Shown one piece after another: positions 41,941 through 50,852 of a stretch of DNA of 64,000 bases (position 1 is its first letter; every line of letters starts with the position of its first letter). A model generated the notes under the pieces. It was not told the DNA's origin, did no database searches, and saw only the letters and a list, made by a program, of their open reading frames with translations. Source of the stretch: Streptomyces sp. GSL17-111 (GTDB taxonomy: Bacteria; Actinomycetota; Actinomycetes; Streptomycetales; Streptomycetaceae); assembly GCF_037911585.1 (NCBI RefSeq), contig NZ_JBAJNS010000001.1:996001-1060000 (forward strand), given 5' to 3'. Both the position numbers and the translations under genes were made by a program.

Positions 41941-43028
41941 TGCCCACCCCCACCTCCACCTCCACGAAGTCCACCGACCCCGACGAGCGCCACGCGCCGG
42001 CGTCCGAGCCGTTGACGCACGGAACCCTGCCCGCCGCGGGGCCGCCGCTGGTGCTTCTGGGGTCCCTCGTGGCGGCCGCCGTGCTGTGGCTGCTGGGCTG
42101 GAACCCGGCGGTCAGCGGCCTGGTCGCGGCGGTCGGCTACACCGCCGTCGTCTACGCCTGGTCCCGCGCGGTGGAGGAGGCGCGGGCCGCCCGGGACCGG
42201 CTGATCACCGCGGTCGTCTCCTCGGCGTTCCTGCTGGCGATGCTGCCGCTGATCTCGGTGCTGGCCACCGTCGTCAGCCGTGGCCTGACCCGCTTCGACG
42301 GCGAGTTCTTCACGCACTCGATGCGGGGCGTGGTCGCCGAGGGCGGCGGCGTCCACCACGCGATCTTCGGCACGCTCATCATCACCGGGCTGACGACGCT
42401 GATCTCCGTCCCGGTGGGCCTGCTGACGGCCGTGTACCTCGTCGAGTACGGGCGCGGCCGGCTCGCCCGCGCCATCACCTTCTTCGTCGACGTGATGACG
42501 GGCATCCCCTCCATCGTGGCCGGGCTGTTCGCCTACGCGCTGTTCGTGCTGTTCTTCGGGCCGGGCGTACGCATGGGCATCGCGGGCGCGGTGGCGCTCA
42601 GCGTGCTGATGATCCCCGTCGTGGTGCGCTCGGCGGAGGAGATGCTGAAGCTCGTCCCGAACGAGCTGCGCGAGGCGTCCTACGCGCTGGGCGTGCCGAA
42701 GTGGCGCACGATCCTGCGCATCGTGCTGCCGACGGCGCTGGCCGGCATCGCGACCGGCGTCACGCTGGCCATCGCGCGGGTGATCGGGGAGACGGCTCCC
42801 CTGCTGATCACCGTCGGCATCACGACGAGCGACAACTTCAACCCCTTCGACGGGCGCATGGCGACGCTCTCGGTGTTCTCGTACTACGAGTACGTCTCGC
42901 CCGGCGTACCGCCGGAGGCGTCGCTCGACCGGGCGTGGGCGGCGGCCCTCGTGCTGATCCTCATCGTCATGGCGCTCAACCTCGTGGCCCGGTTGATCTC
43001 CCGCCTCTTCGCGCCCAAGAGCGCGTGA
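41940..43028 (+). CDS. pstA: Phosphate ABC transporter permease PstA
   Basis: A 362-residue permease. A streptomycete-type N-terminal extension of about 75 residues includes two extra hydrophobic segments; the PstA core follows with [18 protein letters not shown], the coupling loop [21 protein letters not shown] and [15 protein letters not shown]. Its ATG overlaps the pstC stop, so it is translationally coupled. It is about 60 residues longer than E. coli PstA. Confidence 0.95.
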   Translation: MPTPTSTSTKSTDPDERHAPASEPLTHGTLPAAGPPLVLLGSLVAAAVLWLLGWNPAVSGLVAAVGYTAVVYAWSRAVEEARAARDRLITAVVSSAFLLAMLPLISVLATVVSRGLTRFDGEFFTHSMRGVVAEGGGVHHAIFGTLIITGLTTLISVPVGLLTAVYLVEYGRGRLARAITFFVDVMTGIPSIVAGLFAYALFVLFFGPGVRMGIAGAVALSVLMIPVVVRSAEEMLKLVPNELREASYALGVPKWRTILRIVLPTALAGIATGVTLAIARVIGETAPLLITVGITTSDNFNPFDGRMATLSVFSYYEYVSPGVPPEASLDRAWAAALVLILIVMALNLVARLISRLFAPKSA

Positions 43029-43077
43029 CGCAGCCCCGCGACCGGCGCCACCAGCACACCGACAAGGAAGAACCCCC

Positions 43078-43857
43078 GTGGCCACACGTATTGAGGTCTC
43101 CGGCCTCGACATCCACTACGACCGCTTCCTGGCCGTGCACGACGTGTCGATGGACATCGAGCCCCGGCAGGTCACCGCGCTGATCGGCCCCTCCGGCTGC
43201 GGCAAGTCCACGTTGCTGCGCGCGCTGAACCGCATGCACGAACTCGTCCCCGGCGCCCGGGTGAGCGGGAAGGTGGTGCTGGACGGCCAGGATCTCTACG
43301 GGCCGGATGTGGACCCGGTGCGGGTGCGGCGGCACGTGGGCATGGTCTTCCAGCGGCCCAACCCGTTCCCGACGATGTCCGTGTACGACAACGTCGCGGC
43401 CGGGCTGCGGCTGAACCACCGGCGCATGCCGCGCTCGGAGATGGACGGCCGCGTCGAGCGGTCCCTGCGGGCGGCCAACCTGTGGACGGAGGTCCGCGAC
43501 CGGCTGCACCGCCCCGGCTCCGGCCTCTCCGGCGGACAGCAGCAACGCCTGTGCATCGCCCGGGCGATCGCCGTCGAGCCGGACGTCCTGCTCATGGACG
43601 AGCCGTGCTCGGCGCTCGACCCCATCTCCACGCAGGCGATCGAGGACCTCATCCTGGAGCTCAAGTCCAGCTACACCATCGTCATCGTGACGCACAACAT
43701 GCAGCAGGCCCAGCGCGTCAGCGACACCACGGGCTTCTTCAACCTGCGGGCCGCCGGTGAGCCCGGCGTTCTGGTGGAGATGGCGGACACCGCCACCCTC
43801 TTCACCCGGCCCGCCAAGAAGGCCACGGAGGACTACGTCTCCGGCCGCTTCGGCTGA
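43078..43857 (+). CDS. pstB: Phosphate ABC transporter ATPase PstB
   Basis: A 259-residue ABC ATPase with Walker [10 protein letters not shown] (about residues 36-44), Q-loop [15 protein letters not shown], signature [15 protein letters not shown], Walker [15 protein letters not shown] and H-loop [13 protein letters not shown]. All catalytic residues are intact. It powers phosphate import through PstCA. Start GTG 43078. No phoU follows; the next gene is an unusual response regulator. Confidence 0.96.
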   Translation: MATRIEVSGLDIHYDRFLAVHDVSMDIEPRQVTALIGPSGCGKSTLLRALNRMHELVPGARVSGKVVLDGQDLYGPDVDPVRVRRHVGMVFQRPNPFPTMSVYDNVAAGLRLNHRRMPRSEMDGRVERSLRAANLWTEVRDRLHRPGSGLSGGQQQRLCIARAIAVEPDVLLMDEPCSALDPISTQAIEDLILELKSSYTIVIVTHNMQQAQRVSDTTGFFNLRAAGEPGVLVEMADTATLFTRPAKKATEDYVSGRFG

Positions 43858-43884
43858 CGCCGGTTGCGAGCCGGCGCCGTCCGT

Positions 43885-43933
43885 CCGAGGGCGTCCACCG
43901 AGCGTCTGACCCGCGCCCGGCGGACGCCCTCGG
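43885..43933 (+). terminator. Weak hairpin after pstB
   Basis: CCGAGGGCGTCC (43885-43896) pairs with 43922-43933 over a 25-base loop. It overlaps the ribosome site region of the next gene only at its far side, so it could reduce read-through from pst into the regulator gene. Confidence 0.5.
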
Positions 43934-43960
43934 GGCATCGACACGAGGGGAGAACGTGCC

Positions 43961-44725
43961 GTGACAGCCAAGCGCACCGGGCCGGCGGTGGACGGCGCGC
44001 AGCCCGCCGCCGAGCCCGGGCCGGGCCCCGGCGGACTGGCGCTGGGCACCGACCCCGTCGTGCTGCTGGCGGACGCTGACGAAAGGATTCGCCAGGGCCT
44101 GACCGCCCACCTGGCCCACTACCGGGTGTCCGTCGTCCACTGCGCCGACGGGGCGAGCGCGCTGCTGGAGACCGGGCTGCGGCAGCCGGACGTCCTGCTG
44201 GTCTCCGCCCGACTGCCGGTGCTGGACGGCACGGACGTCCTCCGCGTCATCCGGCGGCGCACGGCAACCCCGGTGGTGCTCGGCGTCGGCCCGGACGACA
44301 CCGGCCTGGTGGCCTCGGCGCTGGCGGACGGCGCGAGCGCGTGCGTCGCCCGCCCGTACCGGCCGCGCGAGGTCGCCCGGCTGCTCAGCCTGGCCGACGT
44401 GGGCGGCCGTGACCGGCTCCGGCCCCTCAGCTGCGGCCCGATCACCCTGGACCCGAGCACCTACGAGGTCCACGTGCACGGCACGCCAACGGCCCAACTC
44501 CCGCTGCGCGAGTTCCAACTGCTGCACCTGCTGATGCGCAACCCCCGCACGGTCATCACCCGGGCCCGCATCCGCTCCGAGGTGTGGGGCGACGAGGCCC
44601 AGCGGTCGAACACCATCACCGTGCACGTCCGGCGGCTGCGGGAACGGCTGGGCGACGACCCGCACCACCCGGAACTCATCCAGACCGTCCGCGGCGTCGG
44701 CTACCGCCTCGTCCCACCCGCCTGA
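43961..44725 (+). CDS. OmpR/PhoB-type regulator with a degenerate receiver
   Basis: A 254-residue protein: an N-terminal receiver (about residues 32-150) and a C-terminal winged helix (about 160-252; LREFQLLHLLMRNPRTVITR, then NTITVHVRRLRERLGDD). The Asp-Asp pocket is kept as LLADADERI, but the phospho-acceptor Asp is Ser (VLLVSARLPVLDG), the switch Thr is missing (LGVGPDD) and the conserved Lys is Arg (ARPYRPRE). It thus looks like an atypical response regulator not controlled by phosphorylation. Start GTG 43961 follows GAGGGGAGA. Its place after pstB suggests a phosphate-related role, which is an inference. Confidence 0.85.
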   Translation: MTAKRTGPAVDGAQPAAEPGPGPGGLALGTDPVVLLADADERIRQGLTAHLAHYRVSVVHCADGASALLETGLRQPDVLLVSARLPVLDGTDVLRVIRRRTATPVVLGVGPDDTGLVASALADGASACVARPYRPREVARLLSLADVGGRDRLRPLSCGPITLDPSTYEVHVHGTPTAQLPLREFQLLHLLMRNPRTVITRARIRSEVWGDEAQRSNTITVHVRRLRERLGDDPHHPELIQTVRGVGYRLVPPA

Positions 44726-44754
44726 CGCGGCCTCCGGCGTCCGGACGAGACGGA

Positions 44755-45207
44755 TCACCGGTAGGCGATCTCGGCCCACACCGTCTTCGTGAGGGCGTCC
44801 CGGCAGGCGTACCCCCAGCGTGCGGAGTAGACGGCGACGAGGAGCAGCCCCCGTCCCGATTCGGCGTCCGGTGTGGCCGCCGCGTTCACCGGGTGGACGA
44901 GGCCGCGTTCCGGCCGGGTGTCGGTCACCTCGACGCGCAGGACGCCCTCCGTCGGCAGGAGCAGCGTCAGCCTGAAGTCACGGCCGGGGACGGTGCCGTG
45001 GGCGACGGCGTTGGCCGCCAGTTCGTCCGTCACGAGGGCGACGGCGTACGCGGCGTCGGAGTGGTGCGGAAGGCCGGTCCACTCGGTGAACTGCTGCACG
45101 GCGAGCCGCCGCGCCAGCCGCACACCGCGACGGCTGCCGCTGAGCCGCAGCCCCAGTCGCAGGGGTTCGACGCGGCCGGTCCGGGAGGTGGTCTGTCGTT
45201 GAGTCAC
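44755..45207 (-). CDS. HATPase anti-sigma/serine-kinase-like protein
   Basis: A 150-residue GHKL ATP-binding protein of the RsbW/SpoIIAB-like type. The N-box is VTDELAANAVAHG (about residue 66), the G1 box is VTDTRPERG and the G2 region is ESGRGLLLVAVYS. It lacks any sensor or HisKA domain. In streptomycetes such genes lie beside DUF5753 and DUF397 genes (WhiJ-type clusters), as here. Start GTG 45207. Divergent from the XRE regulator with a 190-bp shared promoter region. Confidence 0.85.
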   Translation of the reverse strand: MTQRQTTSRTGRVEPLRLGLRLSGSRRGVRLARRLAVQQFTEWTGLPHHSDAAYAVALVTDELAANAVAHGTVPGRDFRLTLLLPTEGVLRVEVTDTRPERGLVHPVNAAATPDAESGRGLLLVAVYSARWGYACRDALTKTVWAEIAYR

Positions 45208-45301
45208 AGCGCCCAGCGTCGGGATCCGTGCATGCCCTGACCAGGGACGACGACCGTACCCGGACCGGAGGTACGGCGAAAACCCGGCGCCGACCCGGTG
45301 G

Positions 45302-45323
45302 TTGTACGGGTCTTGTACGGGTC
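45302..45323. repeat. 11-bp direct repeat in the XRE/HATPase promoter region
   Basis: TTGTACGGGTC occurs twice head to tail (45302-45312 and 45313-45323), 75 bp upstream of the XRE regulator start. It is a candidate operator for that regulator. Confidence 0.7.
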
Positions 45324-45397
45324 GGTGTCCGTGCCCTGCCGGGGCGGGGCCCGTTGGTCCTGGTGCGGCGGGTCCACGGGCATCCGGGAGGAAGGGC

Positions 45398-46258
45398 GTG
45401 AGGAAAGTGCGGGATACACGCAACGGTCGCGCGACGCGGACGAAGGACCAGGGAGGCGAGCGGCCGGGGGCCTGGTCGGCGTACGGGCGGCTGCTCCAGC
45501 ATCTGCGGAAGCGGGCGGGCCTCAGCCAGCAGGAGTTCGGTGAGGCCATCGGGTACTCGCTGGAGTTGGTCGCCTCGGTCGAGCAGGGACGGCGTCCGGC
45601 GAAGGCCGCGTTCACGGCGGCGGCTGAGCACGTCCTGGAGGCGCGGGGCGTGCTGGACGTGCTCCAGGACGAGGTGGACCGGGCGAAGTTGCCCCGGTTC
45701 TTCCGCAACTTCGCGGTCATCGAGGCGGAGGTCGTGAGCCGCTTCTCCTACGACCCGCTGCTTGTGCCCGGACTGTTGCAGACCGAGGCCTACGCGCGCG
45801 CCGTCTTCGCCGGTCACTGCCCGCCGCTCAGCGAGGAGACCATCGACCAGCACACCGAGGCCCGCCTCAGCCGACAGAAGCTCCTCACCCGCGACGACCC
45901 GCTGGCGGAACTCTCGTTCATCATCAGCGAGGAGGCGCTGCGTGACCCGGTGGGTGGACCGGACGTCATGCGCGGGCAGTGGCGGCAGCTCTTGGACATC
46001 GGGGCCCTGCGCAACGTGGAGGTGCAGGTCATGCCTGGCCGTTCAGGAGTACACCCGGGCAGAAACGGCCCGTTCGTCGTGCTTGAGACCAGTGAGCATC
46101 AGCACCTCGGATACATCGAATCGCATGAAGTCGGCTGTGTGATCCGAGATCCGGCAGAGGTCAGCGCCTTCGGGATGCGGTATGGCAAGCTGCGGTCGCA
46201 GGCCCTCAACGGCAGGGATTCAGCGCAGCTCATCCAACAGCTGATCGGAGAGACATGA
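45398..46258 (+). CDS. XRE-family regulator with DUF5753 domain (WhiJ-like)
   Basis: A 286-residue protein. The helix-turn-helix (LLQHLRKRAGLSQQEFGEAIGYSLELVASVEQGRR) is at about residues 28-65; the DUF5753 domain (about 105-280) contains SYDPLLVPGLLQTEAYARAVF and RSGVHPGRNGPFVVLET. Related proteins (WhiJ, AbaA-like) influence development and antibiotic production with a small DUF397 partner. GTG 45398 follows GGAGGAAGGG. It overlaps the DUF397 gene by four bases (ATGA). Confidence 0.9.
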   Translation: MRKVRDTRNGRATRTKDQGGERPGAWSAYGRLLQHLRKRAGLSQQEFGEAIGYSLELVASVEQGRRPAKAAFTAAAEHVLEARGVLDVLQDEVDRAKLPRFFRNFAVIEAEVVSRFSYDPLLVPGLLQTEAYARAVFAGHCPPLSEETIDQHTEARLSRQKLLTRDDPLAELSFIISEEALRDPVGGPDVMRGQWRQLLDIGALRNVEVQVMPGRSGVHPGRNGPFVVLETSEHQHLGYIESHEVGCVIRDPAEVSAFGMRYGKLRSQALNGRDSAQLIQQLIGET

Positions 46259-46464
46259 GCGTGGAGCGGGTAACCCGGAACGCCGACAGGCTTCTCTGGT
46301 TCAAGAGCAGCTACAGCGGCTCCGGCGGCGGGGACTGCGTCGAGGTCGCGGCTGACGGCGACGCCGTCTACGTCCGTGACTCCAAGGCGGCGGCGAACGG
46401 ACCCGTCCTCCGCGTCAGCCAGGACACCTGGGCCGCCTTCATGAGCCACACGGCGACCGCATAG
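46255..46464 (+). CDS. DUF397 protein, partner of the DUF5753 regulator
   Basis: A 69-residue protein with the DUF397 core LLWFKSSYSGSGGGDCVEVA and VYVRDSKAAANGPVLRVSQDTW. DUF397 proteins bind and modulate the neighbouring XRE/DUF5753 regulator (the WhiJ-BldB-like switch). Its ATG overlaps the upstream stop, so the two are coupled. Confidence 0.92.
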   Translation: MSVERVTRNADRLLWFKSSYSGSGGGDCVEVAADGDAVYVRDSKAAANGPVLRVSQDTWAAFMSHTATA

Positions 46465-46479
46465 GGCTCAGCACACGCG

Positions 46480-46511
46480 CGACCGCCCCCACCGGACGGT
46501 GGGGGCGGTCG
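46480..46511. terminator. Bidirectional terminator between DUF397 and the GH6 gene
   Basis: CGACCGCCCCCACC (46480-46493) pairs with 46498-46511 over loop GGAC, a 14-bp stem lying between two convergent genes. Confidence 0.85.
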
Positions 46512-46622
46512 TGTTCGGCCGCAGCGGGCCGCTCCGCACGCCGGGGAGACGCCGGGCAGCGGGGCGACGGGTCCCGACGACTCGGACGGCCGACGTGCGA
46601 CGCGGGCCGGGGGCCGAAGCCG

Positions 46623-48341
46623 TTACGGCAGCGGCGGGTACGCGTTGCCCATCAGCTCCTGGAACTGGGCGGAGAACCAGTGCCCGGAGACGGGAGCGTC
46701 CGGAAGGGCGCCCGAGAGGTTGCCGCCGTTGCGGGGGTTACCGGTGTACGTGGGGTCGCACATGCGGTCGAAGCCCTTGCCCTCGTCGTTCGGGATCTCC
46801 CGGCTGGACCCGTCGGACTCCCCCGGCGGCTTCATCCACACGTAGGCGTCGATGCCGGGCTCCGGTGCGGCCTGCGGCCGTTCGCCGAGTCCGGCTCCCT
46901 GCTGGTTGCACCAGTTGCCGATGTGGATGCGGCGGTCGTAGCGGCCACCGTCCACGTAGGCGTCGACGCTGGTCGTCGCGCCGGGGCCGGTGGGTCGGTC
47001 GGCGCCGCCCCAGCCGTTGCGGGAGGTGTCGATCAGCATGCCGATGTTGGCGTCGAAGCCGACGGAGACCAGTTCCTGGCGGAAGGCCTGGGCGAACGAG
47101 AGCTCGTCGACGTAGCGGTTCCAGTCGACCCACTGCGACTGGCGCACCGACGTTCCGGCCACCTGGTCGTCGACGGAGAAGTTCTCCTCGCGCAGGGCGC
47201 TGTAGTTGGCGGTGTTGGTGATGAAGCCGTGCACGTCGTCCACGGTCGCGCCCTCGGCGGTGGCGGCCTCCTTGAAGACGTCCGCCGTGGCGCCGAAGTT
47301 GTCGTCCCAGCCGATCCAGCCGTGGTGGCCCGCGTCGACGTAGTTGTAGACGTGGGGGACGTCACCGAGCTGGTTGAGGGCGTAGCCGACGCCCTTCACG
47401 TAGTTGCCGTTGGCCTTCATCACGTCGCACTCGGGCGTCGCGGTGGGCCGGCTGCCCGTGTTCGTGACGAGGTTGGGGAGGGAGTCGATCTCCACCGTCG
47501 TGACGATGCGCAGGTCGGCGTACTTCTCCTCGCCGAGTATCGCGGCGATCGGGTCGATGTACTCGGTCTTGTAGCGGTCTATCTCGGTCGGCCCGAGCTC
47601 GCCGTTGGAGGCGAGTGCGGCGCAGTCGCGGCCGGGCAGGTTGTAGATGACGAGCTGGACGACGAGTTCGTCCGAGCCCTTCTGCTCCAGTGCCGCGTCG
47701 AGGTGGTCGCGCAGGCCCATGCCGCCGTTCACGCCGTCGATGGCGGCGATGCGGTCGAGCCAGACGCCGGTGGGCTGGTCGGCGATGCGGTCGCCGCCCG
47801 GCTCGGCGGCGGCGTTGGCGGACCACTCGGGGTTCACGTACACCTTGGCGCCGCTGTACGGGTTGTCGACCCGGTCGCCCGGGGGCGGGTCGGTCGGGTC
47901 CGGCGGGTCGGTGGGCCCGCCGGAGTCGACGTTGCACGTCGTCCCGTTCAGGGTGAACGTGTCGGGGATCGCGTTGCTGCCGCTGTACCCGGCCTGGAAG
48001 CCGAAGCTCACCGACCCGCCGGTGCCCAGTTGGCCGTTGTAGGACTCGTTGGTGGCGCTGACCTCGGCACCGGACTGGCTGAGCCGGGCGTTCCAGCCGT
48101 TCGTGATCGTCTGGTTCCCGGCGTAGGTCCACCCGACCGCCCAGGACGTCACGGGTGCGGCGTTGTTGGTCAGGGTCACCGAGGCGGTGAAGCCGGTGTC
48201 CCACTCGTTCTGCACCTCGTAGTCGACGGTGCAGGGGACTGCGGCCGTTCCGGGGCCTGATGGGGCGACGGCGAGCGCCGTCCCGGTGGCGCCGGCGACC
48301 ATCGCCATGGCGGCGAGGAGCGCGGTTCTGGTGCGGTTCAT
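46623..48341 (-). CDS. Secreted cellulase, CBM2 plus GH6 (exo-cellobiohydrolase type)
   Basis: A 572-residue exported enzyme. Signal peptide about residues 1-33; CBM2 cellulose-binding domain about 36-140 (disulfide Cys at VPCTVDY and TTCNV, exposed Trp residues); a Pro/Asp/Thr linker (GPTDPPDPTDPPPGD); GH6 domain about 155-570. Catalytic-region motifs are YNLPGRDCAALASNGE, VEIDSLPNLVTNT and VDAGHHGWIGWDDNF. The extended insertions resemble Cel6B-type cellobiohydrolases, which release cellobiose from chain ends. A CebR-type operator 200 bp upstream indicates induction by cello-oligosaccharides. Confidence 0.92.
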   Translation of the reverse strand: MNRTRTALLAAMAMVAGATGTALAVAPSGPGTAAVPCTVDYEVQNEWDTGFTASVTLTNNAAPVTSWAVGWTYAGNQTITNGWNARLSQSGAEVSATNESYNGQLGTGGSVSFGFQAGYSGSNAIPDTFTLNGTTCNVDSGGPTDPPDPTDPPPGDRVDNPYSGAKVYVNPEWSANAAAEPGGDRIADQPTGVWLDRIAAIDGVNGGMGLRDHLDAALEQKGSDELVVQLVIYNLPGRDCAALASNGELGPTEIDRYKTEYIDPIAAILGEEKYADLRIVTTVEIDSLPNLVTNTGSRPTATPECDVMKANGNYVKGVGYALNQLGDVPHVYNYVDAGHHGWIGWDDNFGATADVFKEAATAEGATVDDVHGFITNTANYSALREENFSVDDQVAGTSVRQSQWVDWNRYVDELSFAQAFRQELVSVGFDANIGMLIDTSRNGWGGADRPTGPGATTSVDAYVDGGRYDRRIHIGNWCNQQGAGLGERPQAAPEPGIDAYVWMKPPGESDGSSREIPNDEGKGFDRMCDPTYTGNPRNGGNLSGALPDAPVSGHWFSAQFQELMGNAYPPLP

Positions 48342-48537
48342 GAGTGCGGATCTCCCCTACGTGTATGCGTGTTGCCGTACGGATGACATGCCTGAACGGA
48401 GCTGTGTGCGTGGCGCGGAGAGAGCGGTGACGCCTTCCGGAGACCTTTCCGGCGCATCACCGGTGGGAGCGCACACGGAGGCGCACCACCCTTGACGTTG
48501 TGGACTGTCGGGCGTCGCAACCGTGGAACATGCGCCT

Positions 48538-48551
48538 TGAGAGCGCTCCCA
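48538..48551. promoter_or_regulatory. CebR operator of the GH6 gene
   Basis: TGAGAGCGCTCCCA matches the CebR consensus TGGGAGCGCTCCCA at 13 of 14 positions. CebR (LacI family) represses cellulase genes until cellobiose or cellotriose is present. Confidence 0.85.
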
Positions 48552-48716
48552 CTCATCGAAAGGTAGAGCACGCCTGTTCATCGCGGCCAGAGTCGGTACC
48601 GGGGACGACCGTTAGGGCAGCGTTATCCGCGCGACAGCCGCGGGTTATCCCCGGGCTCGGCGCATCGCGCGGACCGGCGCGGCCACCCCGCGTCCTGACG
48701 CCCCGTCGACGGACGG

Positions 48717-48768
48717 CGACCCCTGCCGGCGACCCCTGCCGGTGGCCCCTGGCGACGACCCCTGCCGG
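48717..48768 (+). repeat. Four tandem 13-bp units upstream of the response regulator
   Basis: CGACCCCTGCCGG occurs exactly at 48717-48729, 48730-48742 and 48756-48768; the unit between, 48743-48755, is degenerate (TGGCCCCTGG...). The array ends 30 bp before the response regulator ATG and could be its binding site. Confidence 0.8.
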
Positions 48769-48798
48769 TGACCGGCTTCGCTGACCTACCGTGCACGC

Positions 48799-49476
48799 AT
48801 GACCACGGTTCTCGTCGTCGAGGACGACGTACTCGTCCGCGAGGCACTCGCCCGCTCGCTGACGTCGGCCGGCTACCGCGTGACCTCCGTCGGCACCGCG
48901 ATGGAGCTGATGCGGCGGCTCGTCCCGCCCCTGCCCGACCTCGTCGTCCTCGATCTCGGCCTGCCCGACCTCGACGGCGGACAGGTCCTGCGGATGATGC
49001 GGGCGATCAGCCGGGTCCCGGTCATCATCGCGACGGCCCGCAGCGACGAGTCGGAGATCATCCGGCTGCTGCGCGACGGGGCCGACGACTACGTGACCAA
49101 GCCGTTCTCCGGGGAGCAGCTCGCGGCCCGCGTCCAGGCGGTGCTGCGCCGCTCGGGGCAGGCACCGCCGGACACCCTCACGGCCGGGGACCTCGTCATC
49201 GACCTGGCGCGGCGGCGGGTGACGCTGGGCGGCTCGCGCGTGGACCTGAACCGACGGGAGTTCGACCTGCTCGCGTACCTGGCGCGGCGGGACGGCGCGG
49301 TGGTCACCCGCAGAGAGCTGCTGACCGAGGTGTGGCGGGGCAGCGACGTGTACGACCGCACCATCGACGTCCACGTGTACTGGCTCCGGCGCAAGCTGGC
49401 CGCGTGTGGCGGGGACCCGGGCTACGTGGAGACCGTCCGGGGCGTGGGCCTGCGGCTGGCCATACCCGCGACATGA
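48799..49476 (+). CDS. OmpR-family response regulator
   Basis: A 225-residue regulator with a complete receiver: VVEDDVLVREA, phospho-acceptor Asp in LVVLDLGLPDLDGG (about residue 52), Thr in IIATAR and Lys in VTKPFSGEQ. The winged helix covers about 128-222 (LNRREFDLLAYLARRDGAVVTR). No ribosome site precedes ATG 48799, and a TACCGT-like -10 lies only a few bases upstream, so the mRNA may be leaderless. It overlaps the kinase gene by four bases. Confidence 0.92.
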   Translation: MTTVLVVEDDVLVREALARSLTSAGYRVTSVGTAMELMRRLVPPLPDLVVLDLGLPDLDGGQVLRMMRAISRVPVIIATARSDESEIIRLLRDGADDYVTKPFSGEQLAARVQAVLRRSGQAPPDTLTAGDLVIDLARRRVTLGGSRVDLNRREFDLLAYLARRDGAVVTRRELLTEVWRGSDVYDRTIDVHVYWLRRKLAACGGDPGYVETVRGVGLRLAIPAT

Positions 49477-50837
49477 CGCTCCGCACCTGGCAGTTGGGCC
49501 TCTCCCTCGGTGTCGCACTGCTCACGGCGCTGGCCTTCGCCCTGCCCCTCGGCTACGCGGCCCGGCAGCAGGCGGCCGACCGCGCCCAGCAGCGGTCGGA
49601 GCGCAGGGCGGCGGTGCTGGTGACGGTGCTCGCGGCGACCCGCGACGCGGACGCGGTGCGGGCCGCGTGGCGCAGCACGGGCGAGGACGCGGCCTCCACC
49701 TGTGTGCGTCTGCCGGGGGCCGCGGCGGTGGGTCGGTGCCACGCCTCCGGGGACGCCGCCCGGCGGGCCGTGCGGGACGGGCGCACGGTCCGGGCCCGGG
49801 CCGGGGGCGAGGAGGTCATCCTGCTTCCGGTCCGGCTGCCCGAGGGCGGCACGGCCCTGGTGGAGTCGGTCGTGCGGAAGGACGAACGCACCGACGGCGT
49901 GCTCGCCGCCTGGGCGGTGCTCGCCGCCGCCGTCGCGTCGCTGACGCTGGTCGCGGTGCTGGGCGCGGACCGCATCGCCCGTCGCCTGGTGCGGTCGTCG
50001 GACGACCTCGTGCACGCGGCCTCGGCCGTCGGCCGGGGGGAACTCGGCGTCCGCGTGCGCGTCGGAGGGCCGCGCGAGGTGCGCGAGGTCGCGACGGCCT
50101 TCAACGCCATGACCGATCGGATCACCGAGCTGATGCAGCACGAGCGGGAGTTCGCCGCCGACCTCTCGCACCGGCTGCGGACGCCGCTGACCGCGCTCAG
50201 GCTGGAGGCCGACCGGGTCGAGGGGCAGGTCGCGGAGCGGTTGCGCGGCGCGGTGCAGGCACTCGACCAGGAGGTGACGCGGCTGATCGGGCTCACCCGC
50301 AAGGGCTCGGCCGAGCCCCCGGCCGGGCGGGGGCACTGCGGTGACCTCGCGGGTGTGGTCGGCGCCCGCATGGCGTTCTGGTCGGCGCTGGCCCAGGCCC
50401 AGGGCAGGCGGTGCGAGGTGACCGTCGACGCGGGGCCGGTCGAGGTGGCGGTGCCCGAGGAGGACGTCGTGGCGGCCCTGGACGCGCTGCTCGGGAACGT
50501 CTTCCGGCACACCCCGCCGGGCACCCGGTGCGGTGTGTACGCCGGGCCGTCGGACGGCGTCCCGGCCCTCGTCGTGGAGGACGCCGGCCCGGGGATCCCC
50601 GCCGGTGAGGCGGCGCGGGCGCGCGGGCACAGCGGCGGTGCCTCCAGCGGGCTGGGGCTGGACATCGCGACGCGCGTGGCCGGGGCGGCGGGCGGGCGGC
50701 TGGTGATCGGTACGGGCCGGCTCGGCGGTGCCCGGGTGTGCCTGCGGTTGGGGGCCGGACGGCCGCCCGCACGCCGTCGGATGGGAGGGGACGGCGCGCG
50801 CGGGGGCGCGTCCTCGCTTCCGGACGGGGCGGGGTGA
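49473..50837 (+). CDS. Sensor histidine kinase with HAMP domain
   Basis: A 454-residue membrane kinase. Two membrane segments (about residues 6-28 and 142-163) enclose a roughly 110-residue extracellular sensor with two Cys (STCVRLPG and GRCHASG) that may form a disulfide. HAMP about 165-220; phospho-acceptor His in ADLSHRLRTPLTAL (about 230); N-box LLGNVFRHTPPG; G1 DAGPGIPAG; G2 SSGLGLDIA. Its ATG overlaps the regulator stop (ATGA), giving a coupled pair. The signal is unknown. Confidence 0.92.
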   Translation: MTLRTWQLGLSLGVALLTALAFALPLGYAARQQAADRAQQRSERRAAVLVTVLAATRDADAVRAAWRSTGEDAASTCVRLPGAAAVGRCHASGDAARRAVRDGRTVRARAGGEEVILLPVRLPEGGTALVESVVRKDERTDGVLAAWAVLAAAVASLTLVAVLGADRIARRLVRSSDDLVHAASAVGRGELGVRVRVGGPREVREVATAFNAMTDRITELMQHEREFAADLSHRLRTPLTALRLEADRVEGQVAERLRGAVQALDQEVTRLIGLTRKGSAEPPAGRGHCGDLAGVVGARMAFWSALAQAQGRRCEVTVDAGPVEVAVPEEDVVAALDALLGNVFRHTPPGTRCGVYAGPSDGVPALVVEDAGPGIPAGEAARARGHSGGASSGLGLDIATRVAGAAGGRLVIGTGRLGGARVCLRLGAGRPPARRRMGGDGARGGASSLPDGAG

Positions 50838-50852
50838 GGCGGTCGGCCGCCG

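Larger units (their letters stand above)
48342..48798. other. Divergent region between the GH6 gene and the two-component system
   Basis: A 457-bp non-coding stretch holding the CebR box (48538-48551) near its middle and the 13-bp repeat array (48717-48768) just before the response regulator. I see nothing else in the stretch from 48342 to 48530. Confidence 0.5.
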
